A DNA stretch of 41,524 bases from Methanobacterium sp. UBA375. Lineage in GTDB: Archaea > Methanobacteriota > Methanobacteria > Methanobacteriales > Methanobacteriaceae. Location: contig DAGC01000008.1 in NCBI GenBank assembly GCA_002495625.1, forward strand, positions 1 to 41,524, given 5' to 3'. This document shows, piece after piece, positions 17,778 to 26,182 of the stretch (its first letter is position 1; each line of letters starts with the position of its first letter). The notes beneath the pieces are model-generated. The model worked only from the letters and a program-made list of their open reading frames with translations. It did no database searches and was not told the DNA's origin. A program made the position numbers and the translations under genes.

Positions 17778-19343
17778 GTGGATAATATTGATTATTTACT
17801 TGAGATGAAATTAAAAATTCAAGATTTGATTGGAAATCTTGGCATGAAAATTAACGAGTTTAATAATGATATTGGTTGTAAGGAAGTTGATTTTTTAGAA
17901 ATTTTTTACCAACACCCCTTTATATTTTGCATGTTCTTATCTAGTCTCGATGGCAAATTTACAGAGGAAGAGGCACGTTTTTTAAATAATTTCTTTTATA
18001 AAGATGATTTTCATGTATTGGATGGTATTTATAACAATGAATATACTAAATACAGTGAAAAAGAAGTATATAATAACTTAATTGAATCATTTACTTCTAT
18101 ACAAGCTAAAAATTTGATTTTATCCAATGATAAATTCATCATTCCTCCATATCCCATAACATTGTTTGCAGGGATTAGAAATATAATAAAAAACTCTGAA
18201 TTTGAACCAGGTTTGGATTCTGAGATAAAAGAACTCATTTTTTCTCTAGTTAGTTTTTATGAAGAGTTAGGGGTTTCATTCATTGCCTCAGATAGAGCTC
18301 ATGAAAAAGAAATTGAATTTTTATCAAGGATAATGACAACAACAAGAGAATTTTTAAAAGATAACGACATCACTCTTCCTATTTCTGGTAAATCAAATCA
18401 GGATATTGGCTTTTCTGAAACCCATTTTTTAAGTGGGGCGAATATTTCTAAAGAGGACATGAAAACATCAGATGCTCAGAAAGAATCATTGGTTGAAAGT
18501 CGTAAAAAACTAGGATATATACAGGAAACATCTGATAATATACAGGAAACATTAGACGATTTACTTCATGAGTTAAACAATTTAATTGGTTTATTTAATG
18601 TAAAAACTGATGTTAATTCTTTAATTAATCTTTTAAAGATTAGAAAATTAAGGGAGGATCAGGGTTTCAAACAACCACCTATCTCTCTTCATCTGGTATT
18701 TTCAGGTAACCCTGGAACTGGAAAGACGACTGTTGCAAGACTATTAGGTAAAATTTATTATCATTTGGGAGTTTTAAGTAAAGGACATTTAATTGAAGTG
18801 GATCGTTCTTGTCTGGTAGCTGGATATGTGGGTCAAACAGCCTTGAAAGTTCAGAAAGTCTTAAAAGATTCTATTGGAGGCATACTGTTTATTGATGAAG
18901 CATACGGTTTAACCAGAAATCAGGATGAATTTGGTATGGAGGCAGTAGACACGCTAGTTAAAGGAATGGAAGATAACCGGGATGACTTAGTAGTGATTGT
19001 TGCTGGATACCCAGAGTTAATGAGTGGATTCGTATCCGCTAATCCCGGTCTTAAATCAAGGTTCAACAAATTCATAGAATTTAAGGATTATAATGGTTCT
19101 GAAATGTTCAATATCTTTAAGAGTTTTTGTAAGCAATACGGATTTAAAATTGAAAATAAGGCAAATGATCACTTAATTAAGTATTTCATTGATCTATATT
19201 CTAATAGAGATAGAACATATGCTAATGGTCGTGATGTTCGCAATTTCTTTGAAAAAATAATGACAAATCAAGCAAATAGATTATCAACACAAATAAACCC
19301 GACAAAAGAGGATTTAACGCTATTAAAAGAAGAAGATTTATAA
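17778..19343 (+). CDS. AAA+ ATPase of the CbxX/CfqX-SpoVK type with TerB-like N-terminus
   Basis: 521 residues. The C-terminal half is an AAA+ domain of the CbxX/CfqX (rubisco activase, EccA) group: Walker A GNPGTGKTT from residue 310, pore-loop region CLVAGYVGQTALK, Walker B ILFIDEAYG with D373-E374, sensor region VVIVAGYPELM and the arginine-bearing NPGLKSRF. The N-terminal half has two acidic motifs (SSLDGKFTEEEARFL, and ASDRAHEKEIEFLSR) that resemble TerB-like helical bundles; that part is my inference. GTG start behind AAAGGTG. It stands alone in AT-rich DNA unlike its neighbours, which suggests acquisition. Substrate unknown. Confidence 0.8.
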   Translation: MDNIDYLLEMKLKIQDLIGNLGMKINEFNNDIGCKEVDFLEIFYQHPFIFCMFLSSLDGKFTEEEARFLNNFFYKDDFHVLDGIYNNEYTKYSEKEVYNNLIESFTSIQAKNLILSNDKFIIPPYPITLFAGIRNIIKNSEFEPGLDSEIKELIFSLVSFYEELGVSFIASDRAHEKEIEFLSRIMTTTREFLKDNDITLPISGKSNQDIGFSETHFLSGANISKEDMKTSDAQKESLVESRKKLGYIQETSDNIQETLDDLLHELNNLIGLFNVKTDVNSLINLLKIRKLREDQGFKQPPISLHLVFSGNPGTGKTTVARLLGKIYYHLGVLSKGHLIEVDRSCLVAGYVGQTALKVQKVLKDSIGGILFIDEAYGLTRNQDEFGMEAVDTLVKGMEDNRDDLVVIVAGYPELMSGFVSANPGLKSRFNKFIEFKDYNGSEMFNIFKSFCKQYGFKIENKANDHLIKYFIDLYSNRDRTYANGRDVRNFFEKIMTNQANRLSTQINPTKEDLTLLKEEDL

Positions 19344-19420
19344 ATTTCGCATGCTGAAAATTGAAAGATCTAAAATAAAATTAAAAACAAACCAAAGAAA
19401 TAAAAAAACCAACGATAACA

Positions 19421-20179
19421 ATGAAAAAAATTCTCAAAAAATTGATGGAAGGAAAAATATCCCTGGAAGAGGCGGAAAAAAGCCTTAAATCCCTGCAAAT
19501 CAAGGAAATAGAAGATTTTGCCAAATTAGATACGTGTCGGGATGTGAGGACTGGAATTCCTGAGGTTATATTTGCAGAAAATAAGGAAAACGGTGACCTG
19601 ATAAAGATAATCAACGTTGCAACCCGCCACGGACGGGTGATGGTCACCAAACTCAACCAGGAAAAATATGACATAATAAAAGGACAGCTGAACCTGCCGG
19701 AGGGTTTTAAGCAAGAGTATCATCATCGGGCTAAGATATTACTCATCAACCATCATGAAATAGAGAAGAAGGTTAAAATAGGGGTTATAACCGCCGGAAC
19801 TTCCGACATCCCCGTTGCAGAGGAAGCAAAAATAACTGCAGAGGAAATGGGCTGTGAGGCTTTAACGGCGTATGATGTGGGTGTAGCAGGTATACACCGT
19901 TTATTTTCACATATAAGGAATATGATAGAAGAAGATGTGAAAGCATTAGTGGTGGTGGCAGGAATGGAAGGAGCCTTACCCTCTGTTGTTGCTGGACTGG
20001 TGGATATCCCAGTTATTGGAGTACCAACCTCTATAGGATATGGTGTGGGCAAAGGAGGGTTTACGGCCCTATATACCATGCTTCAATCTTGTGCCCCGGG
20101 TATTGCAGTGGTAAATATAGATAATGGGTTTGGTGCTGGTGTATTCGCTGCTAAGATTGCTAAGCAGAACATATCTTAA
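19421..20179 (+). CDS. larB: Nickel pincer cofactor biosynthesis protein LarB
   Basis: 252 residues, a PurE-related enzyme. LarB carboxylates the pyridinium ring of nicotinic acid adenine dinucleotide, the first step in making the nickel pincer nucleotide used by lactate racemase and related enzymes. Visible: N-terminal helical part (LMEGKISLEEAEKSL), then the PurE-like nucleotide fold: VITAGTSDIPVAEEA, CEALTAYDVGVAGIHRLF, ALVVVAGMEGALPSVVAGL, and the C-terminal VGKGGFTALYTMLQSC. The start has no ribosome site and may be leaderless. No larC, larE or larA lies near. Confidence 0.92.
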   Translation: MKKILKKLMEGKISLEEAEKSLKSLQIKEIEDFAKLDTCRDVRTGIPEVIFAENKENGDLIKIINVATRHGRVMVTKLNQEKYDIIKGQLNLPEGFKQEYHHRAKILLINHHEIEKKVKIGVITAGTSDIPVAEEAKITAEEMGCEALTAYDVGVAGIHRLFSHIRNMIEEDVKALVVVAGMEGALPSVVAGLVDIPVIGVPTSIGYGVGKGGFTALYTMLQSCAPGIAVVNIDNGFGAGVFAAKIAKQNIS

Positions 20180-20238
20180 GATACTATTATTTTTAACAAA
20201 TCCAACTTAAATTTTAAACAAACCCCAAAACTTACTTT

Positions 20239-20553
20239 TTACAGGCAGTATTTCTCTCCCCATTCACAGATGGCCTCTAGCACGGGTATTACAGAGTGGC
20301 CCTTTTCGGTGAGGCAGTATTCTACTTTGGGAGGTACTTCAGCGTAGACTTTTCTGTGGATTAGGTTGTCTTTTTCCAATTCACGGAGCTGTTTGGTGAG
20401 CATTCGCTGGGTAATGGAGGGTAAAAGTTTGTTTATCTCACTGAAACGCATTTTACCATCTATTAACACGTATAAAATTAATGGTTTCCATTTCCCTCCC
20501 AGTTCGTTGAGCGCTGCTTCCACAGCATAGCAGTAATCTTTTTTTGGATTCAT
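20239..20553 (-). CDS. HxlR-family transcriptional regulator
   Basis: 104 residues, complete HxlR-type winged helix: CYAVEAALNELGGKWKPLILY at the N-terminus with the family cysteine at residue 7, the recognition stretch LLPSITQRMLTKQLRELE, and the wing VPPKVEYCLTEKGHSV. HxlR proteins are dimeric repressors or activators, often answering to aldehydes, quinones or redox stress. It is divergent from a cysteine-rich peptide and a nitroreductase, and the space between carries two perfect inverted repeats. Those genes are its likely targets. Confidence 0.92.
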   Translation of the reverse strand: MNPKKDYCYAVEAALNELGGKWKPLILYVLIDGKMRFSEINKLLPSITQRMLTKQLRELEKDNLIHRKVYAEVPPKVEYCLTEKGHSVIPVLEAICEWGEKYCL

Positions 20554-20567
20554 TTAAACCACATTTA

Positions 20568-20630
20568 ACTAACTATATTAACTGGTAGTTAGTATACATT
20601 AGTATAGTATATATCTTTTTTGACTATACT
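20568..20630. promoter_or_regulatory. Two inverted repeats in the hxlR divergent promoter
   Basis: ACTAACTA (20568-20575) with TAGTTAGT (20586-20593) and AGTATAGT (20601-20608) with ACTATACT (20623-20630) are both perfect 8-bp inverted repeats. Between them TTAGTATA is directly repeated at 20589-20596 and 20599-20606, ten bases apart. These are good candidates for HxlR operators controlling the regulator itself and the genes to its right. Confidence 0.6.
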
Positions 20631-20722
20631 TAATTTAAATAGGATTAGTTACTTCTTTATGGTATACAATTAAGAGGTGAAATCTTTACTTCTTTACTGT
20701 ATAAAACAGCGAGGTGAAAAAT

Positions 20723-20815
20723 ATGCAAGCTAAATTTGATTTACAACATTTCTGCTGCGGTCCTAAAGGCTGTGAAATAGAAGTAGTTTATGGCGAAATG
20801 ATGGACGCAGAATAA
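20723..20815 (+). CDS. Cysteine-containing 30-residue peptide
   Basis: A 30-codon ORF starting with ATG behind a strong ribosome site (GAGGTGA at 20711-20717). Product starts MQAKFDLQHF and has three cysteines in a CCGPKGC arrangement (C11, C12, C17), followed by an acidic tail (EIEVVYGEMMDAE). The closely spaced cysteines could bind a metal or react with electrophiles. It lies between hxlR with its inverted repeats and a nitroreductase gene on the same strand, so it is probably the first gene of that regulated unit. I recognise no family. Confidence 0.6.
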   Translation: MQAKFDLQHFCCGPKGCEIEVVYGEMMDAE

Positions 20816-20910
20816 GTTCAAAGATTACCATTTATTTTTTATTATTCTTTATTTTCATTATTAAAAACCAATTTTTAGTACAATTAATTCTTTTTAACGG
20901 GGATGGTTTA

Positions 20911-21423
20911 ATGGATGTTTTTGAAGCGATCAGTAGAAGAAAAAGCATCAGAAAATATAAAGATACTGTAATTGAAGAGTATAAGCTGGATAAGGTATTA
21001 GAAGCAGCCAGGATTGCGCCATCAGCCGCCAACAGGCAGGAATGGAAATTTTTGGTAGTAAAAGACCATAAAACAAGACAGAAGCTGATAAACGCTGCTA
21101 ATGGGCAACAATTCGTGGGCGAAGCACCAGTCACCATAGTGGCATGTTCAACAGAATCAGAAAGAGTAATGCCCTGCAGTCAACCTGCATATACCGTTGA
21201 TCTATCCATCGCAGTCTCCTTCATGATACTGGAAGCCACCGAACTCGGACTGGGAACCTGCTGGTTAGGCGCCTTCAACGAGGATGAAGTTAAGAAAATT
21301 TTAAATATTCCAGAAGAAATAAGAGTCCCTGCCATGTTTACACTGGGATATGCTGATGAGGATCCCATTTCAAGGCCCAGGAAAGACTTGAGTGATATTG
21401 TACGCTATGAAACATACAGATAA
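20911..21423 (+). CDS. Nitroreductase family protein
   Basis: 170 residues, FMN-dependent NADH/NADPH-type oxidoreductase of the nitroreductase superfamily. Visible: N-terminal flavin-phosphate motif ISRRKSIRKYKD, the AARIAPSAANRQEWKFLVV region, and the C-terminal LGLGTCWLGAFNEDEVKKIL with the GxGTCW flavin contact. Short single-domain form. ATG behind GGGGATGG. Probably under the control of the divergent HxlR regulator; small nitroreductases with HxlR partners often reduce quinones or nitro compounds, but the substrate cannot be read here. Confidence 0.9.
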   Translation: MDVFEAISRRKSIRKYKDTVIEEYKLDKVLEAARIAPSAANRQEWKFLVVKDHKTRQKLINAANGQQFVGEAPVTIVACSTESERVMPCSQPAYTVDLSIAVSFMILEATELGLGTCWLGAFNEDEVKKILNIPEEIRVPAMFTLGYADEDPISRPRKDLSDIVRYETYR

Positions 21424-21496
21424 TGTAACTTTAATTTGATTTGAGTTATCAGTAGTTATCAACACAAATAAATAGAATTTAACGAACTTTAAATTA

Positions 21497-21946
21497 ATGA
21501 ATATAAAAATCCGCAATGCATTCCCCAAAGATTTTGATTTTATATTGGAGCTTACAGACTACAATATGAGGGAAATTGTTTTTCAGGATTGGAATGCAGA
21601 TTGGGAAAGAGAAGTCAAACCAAATTTTATTAACGCATGGAAAGATGGAGAAAAGAAGGTTCTTGAGAAAGATAACATTCTCATAGGTTATTTTTGGTTT
21701 GAAAAACATTTTAAGAAAAAGGAAATTTTTATCAACTCCATACAGATAACTCAACATTGCCAAAGAAAAGGTATAGGGAATAAGATCCTTCAATGGCTTA
21801 TTAAAGAAGCTGAAAATGATGATTTAAAATATGTTAGAGGTATGGTTCAAACAAAAAATATTCCTGCAAGGAAATTTTTCGAAAAAAACAAATTTCAATT
21901 TATCAATGAAACTAAAAGTGGGCTACTGATTGAAAGAGTTTTATAA
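21497..21946 (+). CDS. GNAT family N-acetyltransferase
   Basis: 149 residues with the GNAT acetyl-CoA fold: the central beta-strand INSIQITQHCQRKGIGNKIL carries the QRKGIG pyrophosphate loop (Q/R-x-x-G-x-G/A), and RGMVQTKNIPARKFFEKNKFQF is the typical last motif. Substrate unknown. No ribosome site at the ATG, so it may be leaderless. It is convergent with the QueG-like gene. Confidence 0.85.
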   Translation: MNIKIRNAFPKDFDFILELTDYNMREIVFQDWNADWEREVKPNFINAWKDGEKKVLEKDNILIGYFWFEKHFKKKEIFINSIQITQHCQRKGIGNKILQWLIKEAENDDLKYVRGMVQTKNIPARKFFEKNKFQFINETKSGLLIERVL

Positions 21947-21972
21947 TATAAAGAGATTTTTGAGTGGGATAT

Positions 21973-22668
21973 CTATTGTTTTCTTCCATGTGGACAGATA
22001 TAAACACATAATCCACAGACATTCCATTCATCATCGTGTCCAAGGTACTTTTCACATTTACGGGCATCATAACGGATTTCCCGTGGTTCATTTTCACGGA
22101 AAGGCTCACCTGTGAAAGCACCTACTGGACATATATCCACACATTCAGTACAGTCACCACATTCCAGGGATAATGGTTTACCAGTTACTTCTAATGGTGC
22201 GTCTGTCAAGATGGTAGCCCAGCGTACTCTAGGTCCGGATTCTGGTGTAATTAGTAAACAACTTTTCCCTATCCATCCTAAACCTGCTTGATTTGCTGCT
22301 AATTTGTGTGAGAAAATCGCCGCTATATTTTCATCATCGAAACGTTCAGATGCAGGTACTGCAAAGGCTTTATAACCTTTTTCCTGCAATAGACTGCTTA
22401 ATTTAACGGTGGCTGCATCCAGCTGTTCGTTGGTATCATCATATAATTTCCGGTATTCAGCGGCCACTTCACTTTCAGATCTTCTGGGAAGCTCATCAAC
22501 GATAGAATCAGGTAAAATAATTCCTATTGTGATGGCTTTAGAATATTGGGATACCAATTTTCCTCCCATAGATTCAATGAAATCTTTTGCAGAGGATAAA
22601 TCAGCAACCCCAAAATAATCAATCCCATTTGATCTGACAAACTCTTCTAAAATAGTATTAAGTGACAT
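21973..22668 (-). CDS. QueG-like double [4Fe-4S] protein
   Basis: 231 residues. Similar to the iron-sulfur part of epoxyqueuosine reductase: GLGWIGKSCLLITPESGPRVR is the family signature, followed by CGDCTECVDICPVGAF and CGLCVYICP for two [4Fe-4S] clusters. It is much shorter than true QueG (about 380 residues, with C-terminal HEAT-like repeats), so it is a paralogue with unknown substrate rather than QueG itself. The ATG at 22668 is chosen because GAGGAG lies five bases upstream; the ORF can extend to a TTG at 22683. It is 17 bases after a GNAT gene, probably one operon. Confidence 0.8.
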   Translation of the reverse strand: MSLNTILEEFVRSNGIDYFGVADLSSAKDFIESMGGKLVSQYSKAITIGIILPDSIVDELPRRSESEVAAEYRKLYDDTNEQLDAATVKLSSLLQEKGYKAFAVPASERFDDENIAAIFSHKLAANQAGLGWIGKSCLLITPESGPRVRWATILTDAPLEVTGKPLSLECGDCTECVDICPVGAFTGEPFRENEPREIRYDARKCEKYLGHDDEWNVCGLCVYICPHGRKQ

Positions 22669-22685
22669 TGAACTCCTCATCAAAG

Positions 22686-23195
22686 TTAAAGGTACTTCTT
22701 CAAATAAATCAAATCCTCACCATCAAAACGGGCATGGTAATCTATTTTAACGATTTTAAAATCCAGTTTAAGAAGTAATATAAGCATGGCCTTATTATCA
22801 GCGAAAACAGAAATATCGATGGCTTTAAAACCTTTTTTCCCGGCAATTTCTATTCCTTTATCTATTAAAGCTTGCCCAATACCTTTATATCTATAGTTAT
22901 TATCTACAACAATGCCTATTAACTGAAAATCCTTGATTAAATCACCTTCGAAGGCGGATATCCCGATTATGTTATTATCTGGAGAAACTGCTGCGTAATA
23001 TTCCACTTCTTCTCTAGTGGAATTTTTTAATAGGGCTGAGATTGTGTGGGGATCAAAAGGAATGTTAGTTAAGGAAAGGAACCTCAAATTCTCTTTTTCG
23101 TTAAATAGTTTAGAGTAGGCATCTTCCAGTTTAGAAAAATGTTCATTGTCCTGTGGATCGTAACGGACGATTTTTATTGGGTAATTTTCTGACAT
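22686..23195 (-). CDS. GNAT family N-acetyltransferase
   Basis: 169 residues. GNAT core: LIGIVVDNNYRYKGIGQALID holds the RYKGIG acetyl-CoA loop, and AIDISVFADNKAMLILLLKLDFKI is the usual C-terminal motif. The N-terminal third (YDPQDNEHFSKLEDAYSKLF) is the more variable substrate half. Good ribosome site GAGGAG. First gene of a likely two-gene operon with the QueG-like protein. Substrate not predictable. Confidence 0.85.
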   Translation of the reverse strand: MSENYPIKIVRYDPQDNEHFSKLEDAYSKLFNEKENLRFLSLTNIPFDPHTISALLKNSTREEVEYYAAVSPDNNIIGISAFEGDLIKDFQLIGIVVDNNYRYKGIGQALIDKGIEIAGKKGFKAIDISVFADNKAMLILLLKLDFKIVKIDYHARFDGEDLIYLKKYL

Positions 23196-23237
23196 AGGCT
23201 CCTCTAAATTCTAATTCTCTATTTTCAATTTTTGTAG

Positions 23238-25025
23238 CTAATCTTCATCCAATGAACCTATATATGTAGCGTAGAAACCATCGGTATCGGCGTATATAGG
23301 TTTGAACCCAGATTTTTCCGATTCCTTCATGGTGTTCTTAATAAATTCTCTTCCCCAGGCGGTGATTGAATCTGCACATTCCAGACAGTACCACCTGAAC
23401 CTTATAAATCCATAGACTCCGTACATGGTGTTGGCCACCCTTTTAAGAGCCTCCTGCTGCACATCCAGCACATGCTTCTCCCGGGGGTCGGTGGCTTCAT
23501 TCATCCGGGATTTCACTTTAACCCTCTCCCTTAACACGTTACCTATTACAGAGGGTACAAATCCTACTGGTTCCTTTAAAAACTTATAACCAGCCTCTGG
23601 AGCGGTGTAACAATCTTTTTCATCACATTCATCCACCAACGTATCCGGAGACACATTCCTGGAGATGATTATACTGGGATATAGGCTGCGGAAATCGAAG
23701 TAAACGATATTTTCATGCAAGCCTTTTACCGGGTCTTTAACATAACCCCCTTCAATCTTTCTCCTATTTGCAATCTGTGAATTGGAAGGTTTATTGGGAA
23801 CGATGTCACCGTATTCATAGGCTTTCCGGATGAGATACCACTCCACCTGCTGTCCAGTAGCCATACGGGAGATATCAAAGAGGGGCTGTCCTACAAGACG
23901 GGTGAGCGCCATGTTTAGTGGCAGCATTTCCTCCCCGATTTTGGTAACCGCCACGGCATCATCCAGGGAGTATTCAAACAGCTCTTCTAGCCTTTCTCCA
24001 CCATCATTCCAGCAAGCATGGATTTCACCCCCATCTATATCCTTCTTCTCTTCATCGAAGATCTCCAGATACACCCTTTCCAGGGTGTAACGGTCTAATT
24101 GCAGGAACCGGCGCATGCTAGGATAAAGATCTACATGGACACGGCCTTTCACCACCGCTGAATTTGCAAAACCCCGCCTCATAAATTTAAGTTCGGATCC
24201 ATCCACACCCAGATCAAGTTTTACTCCCAGCCGGGCAGCCCTATCACGGATATAGGGAAAATCAAACACATCACTGTTATACCCGGTTATAAGGTCCGGG
24301 TTTTCAGATTTAACCACTTCCACGAATTTTTCAAGCAGCTCTTTCTCATCACTTACCATTTCTGCAAAATCGAAGGAGGAAGACTTGGTGGAATATACTT
24401 TACGCAGACCCTGGTTACTGGAAAGACTGATCATGATGATGGGGTCCTCTTTTTCCTGGGGCATGCCCTTAGGATTGCAGGCCTCGATATCGAAACTCAA
24501 AACCTTGAGTTCCGGAAGTCCAGACTCGAGTGGCTGGGGATCTCCAATAACTTCGAAGATGTAAGGGTCACCTTCAGAGATAAAAGAAGAATTTAAGGAA
24601 TTACCCTCCACTTGGACCTCGGACATGGGAAAAAGTCCCTTATCTATCAGGTATCTACGGTAAAATGGGATGTCATGTTCCCTGACTGCGTCAACAGAGT
24701 CTAAACCCCAGATCTTTTCCCTTAATTTGGGCACATCCTGGGGGTGTTTCAACGTGATCTTCAGGAATTCTTTAAGGACACCCACATCCTTCTTCTCGAC
24801 TCTTTCAATTTTTTGAATGTTTAAATCTTCTAATTCAGTTATACATGCTTCTATATCATGGGGGAGAACGTAGATGTACGGTTTGAAACTCTTGTCCTTG
24901 GCTATTATGGATCTATTTCCCTCTTCTCCCACGAGTTTCCCGAATAACCTCACCACTGCTTCATCGTTCTCGGTGATGTAATCGATATCCAGGAGTACGA
25001 ATTTTTTACTCTCCATAGGGTTCAT
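23238..25025 (-). CDS. Family-B DNA polymerase, N-terminal part of a split enzyme
   Basis: 595 residues. Main replicative/repair polymerase fragment with 3'-5' exonuclease. Exonuclease motifs: FDIEACNP (D179, E181), TGYNSDVFDFPYI, and YSLDD (Y352, D356). Polymerase motifs A (D444 in FDFRSLYPSII), B (K528 to Y535-G536, KRVANTMYG) and C (YADTDGF with D580, D582). The protein ends 13 residues after motif C, so the thumb domain is missing. That is the known split of the B-type polymerase in Methanothermobacter, where a second gene elsewhere supplies the C-terminal part. No such gene is in the window. ATG at 25025 has no ribosome site and may be leaderless. Confidence 0.93.
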   Translation of the reverse strand: MNPMESKKFVLLDIDYITENDEAVVRLFGKLVGEEGNRSIIAKDKSFKPYIYVLPHDIEACITELEDLNIQKIERVEKKDVGVLKEFLKITLKHPQDVPKLREKIWGLDSVDAVREHDIPFYRRYLIDKGLFPMSEVQVEGNSLNSSFISEGDPYIFEVIGDPQPLESGLPELKVLSFDIEACNPKGMPQEKEDPIIMISLSSNQGLRKVYSTKSSSFDFAEMVSDEKELLEKFVEVVKSENPDLITGYNSDVFDFPYIRDRAARLGVKLDLGVDGSELKFMRRGFANSAVVKGRVHVDLYPSMRRFLQLDRYTLERVYLEIFDEEKKDIDGGEIHACWNDGGERLEELFEYSLDDAVAVTKIGEEMLPLNMALTRLVGQPLFDISRMATGQQVEWYLIRKAYEYGDIVPNKPSNSQIANRRKIEGGYVKDPVKGLHENIVYFDFRSLYPSIIISRNVSPDTLVDECDEKDCYTAPEAGYKFLKEPVGFVPSVIGNVLRERVKVKSRMNEATDPREKHVLDVQQEALKRVANTMYGVYGFIRFRWYCLECADSITAWGREFIKNTMKESEKSGFKPIYADTDGFYATYIGSLDED

Positions 25026-25058
25026 TTTATATCATGCAGACTATATAATTTTGTTAAA
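25026..25058. promoter_or_regulatory. 33-bp overlapping divergent promoter
   Basis: Only 33 bases separate the start codons of the polymerase (minus) and an acetyltransferase (plus). They hold two TATA-like boxes: TATATAAT at 25044-25051, which would set a minus-strand start at about the polymerase ATG, and TTTATATC at 25026-25033, which would set a plus-strand start at about the acetyltransferase ATG. Neither gene has a ribosome site, so both transcripts are probably leaderless. Inference from spacing only. Confidence 0.45.
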
Positions 25059-25667
25059 ATGAAATTCGAACCTTTAAATACTGAACAACACGACCTGGGA
25101 ATGGTGTCAAAGCTAATTTACGAGACTGAACTGGAAATATTCCGTGTAATACTGGGTAAAAATGAAACTGAAGGGATTAAAAACATAAAAAGTCTCATAA
25201 AGGCAGGAAACAATTTATTTGGCAGTGAAAACATTCACGTGGTCAGTGATGATGACGATAGGGTATTAGGGATTTTAGTTTCCTTCCGTGGGGATGAAAT
25301 CACATTTTGGAAAGAATTTAAGGCATACTCTAAGATACTGGATTTTTATGATTTGTTGAGATACGTTTTTAAGGGAACGCTGATTAATGAACTACTTACA
25401 GCAAGTATAGGCCCGGGAGATTACTATATAAGCAATATAGCAGTCGACCATGAATTCAGGAGCCAGGGAATTGGAACTTACATCCTAGAAAACGCATTGA
25501 AACTCGTAGAAGACTCAGGGTGTCAGAAGGTAGTTTTGAATGTTACTTTAAAAAATATAAGAGCTTTGAAGTTCTATGAAAGGTTTGGTTTCAAGGTTAA
25601 TGGTAAAAACACTGCTGAATGGATATTTAAAGACCAAGGCACCTTTGATATGGAGCTTTTGATTTAG
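25059..25667 (+). CDS. GNAT family N-acetyltransferase
   Basis: 202 residues. GNAT signature in the C-terminal half: YISNIAVDHEFRSQGIGTYIL with the RSQGIG acetyl-CoA loop, then VVLNVTLKNIRALKFYERFGF. The N-terminal half (ETELEIFRVILGKNE) resembles acetyltransferases of the kind often labelled ribosomal-protein-like without known substrate. The last 18 codons of this gene recur, decayed, at 29260-29316, on the far side of the ABC transporter cassette. Confidence 0.88.
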   Translation: MKFEPLNTEQHDLGMVSKLIYETELEIFRVILGKNETEGIKNIKSLIKAGNNLFGSENIHVVSDDDDRVLGILVSFRGDEITFWKEFKAYSKILDFYDLLRYVFKGTLINELLTASIGPGDYYISNIAVDHEFRSQGIGTYILENALKLVEDSGCQKVVLNVTLKNIRALKFYERFGFKVNGKNTAEWIFKDQGTFDMELLI

Positions 25668-25710
25668 GACATCTTGTTACATCCGGACATCTTCTTTATA
25701 TCCGGGATAT
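25667..25710 (+). repeat. Degenerate 18-19 bp tandem repeat ending in a palindrome
   Basis: GGACATCTT is repeated at 25667-25675 and 25685-25693, the two units running GGACATCTTGTTACATCC and then a near copy ending TATATCC; a third, weaker unit begins GGGATATTTTG. The junction of units two and three forms the palindrome ATATCC-G-GGATAT at 25698-25710. It starts at the last base of the acetyltransferase stop codon, exactly at the left edge of the inserted cassette. Confidence 0.6.
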
Positions 25711-25797
25711 TTTGTTTATATCTGTCTTCAAATGTCCTTTTATGTTTGGGAAATTCGATTTTTTTGATCTTATCTATCCAATATAAAACTATAAATA

Positions 25798-25818
25798 GTA
25801 CCTTGCAATATATGGTAC
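25798..25818. promoter_or_regulatory. Candidate PadR operator
   Basis: GTACC (25798-25802) and GGTAC (25814-25818) form a perfect inverted repeat with an 11-base spacer, and TACCTTG is directly repeated (25799-25805, 25816-25822). It lies just downstream of a TATA box (TATAAATA at 25790-25797) and 23 bases before the PadR start, where a repressor would block transcription. Confidence 0.45.
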
Positions 25819-25840
25819 CTTGTATACTGTAAGTGATACC

Positions 25841-26174
<334 letters not shown>

Positions 26175-26182
<8 letters not shown>

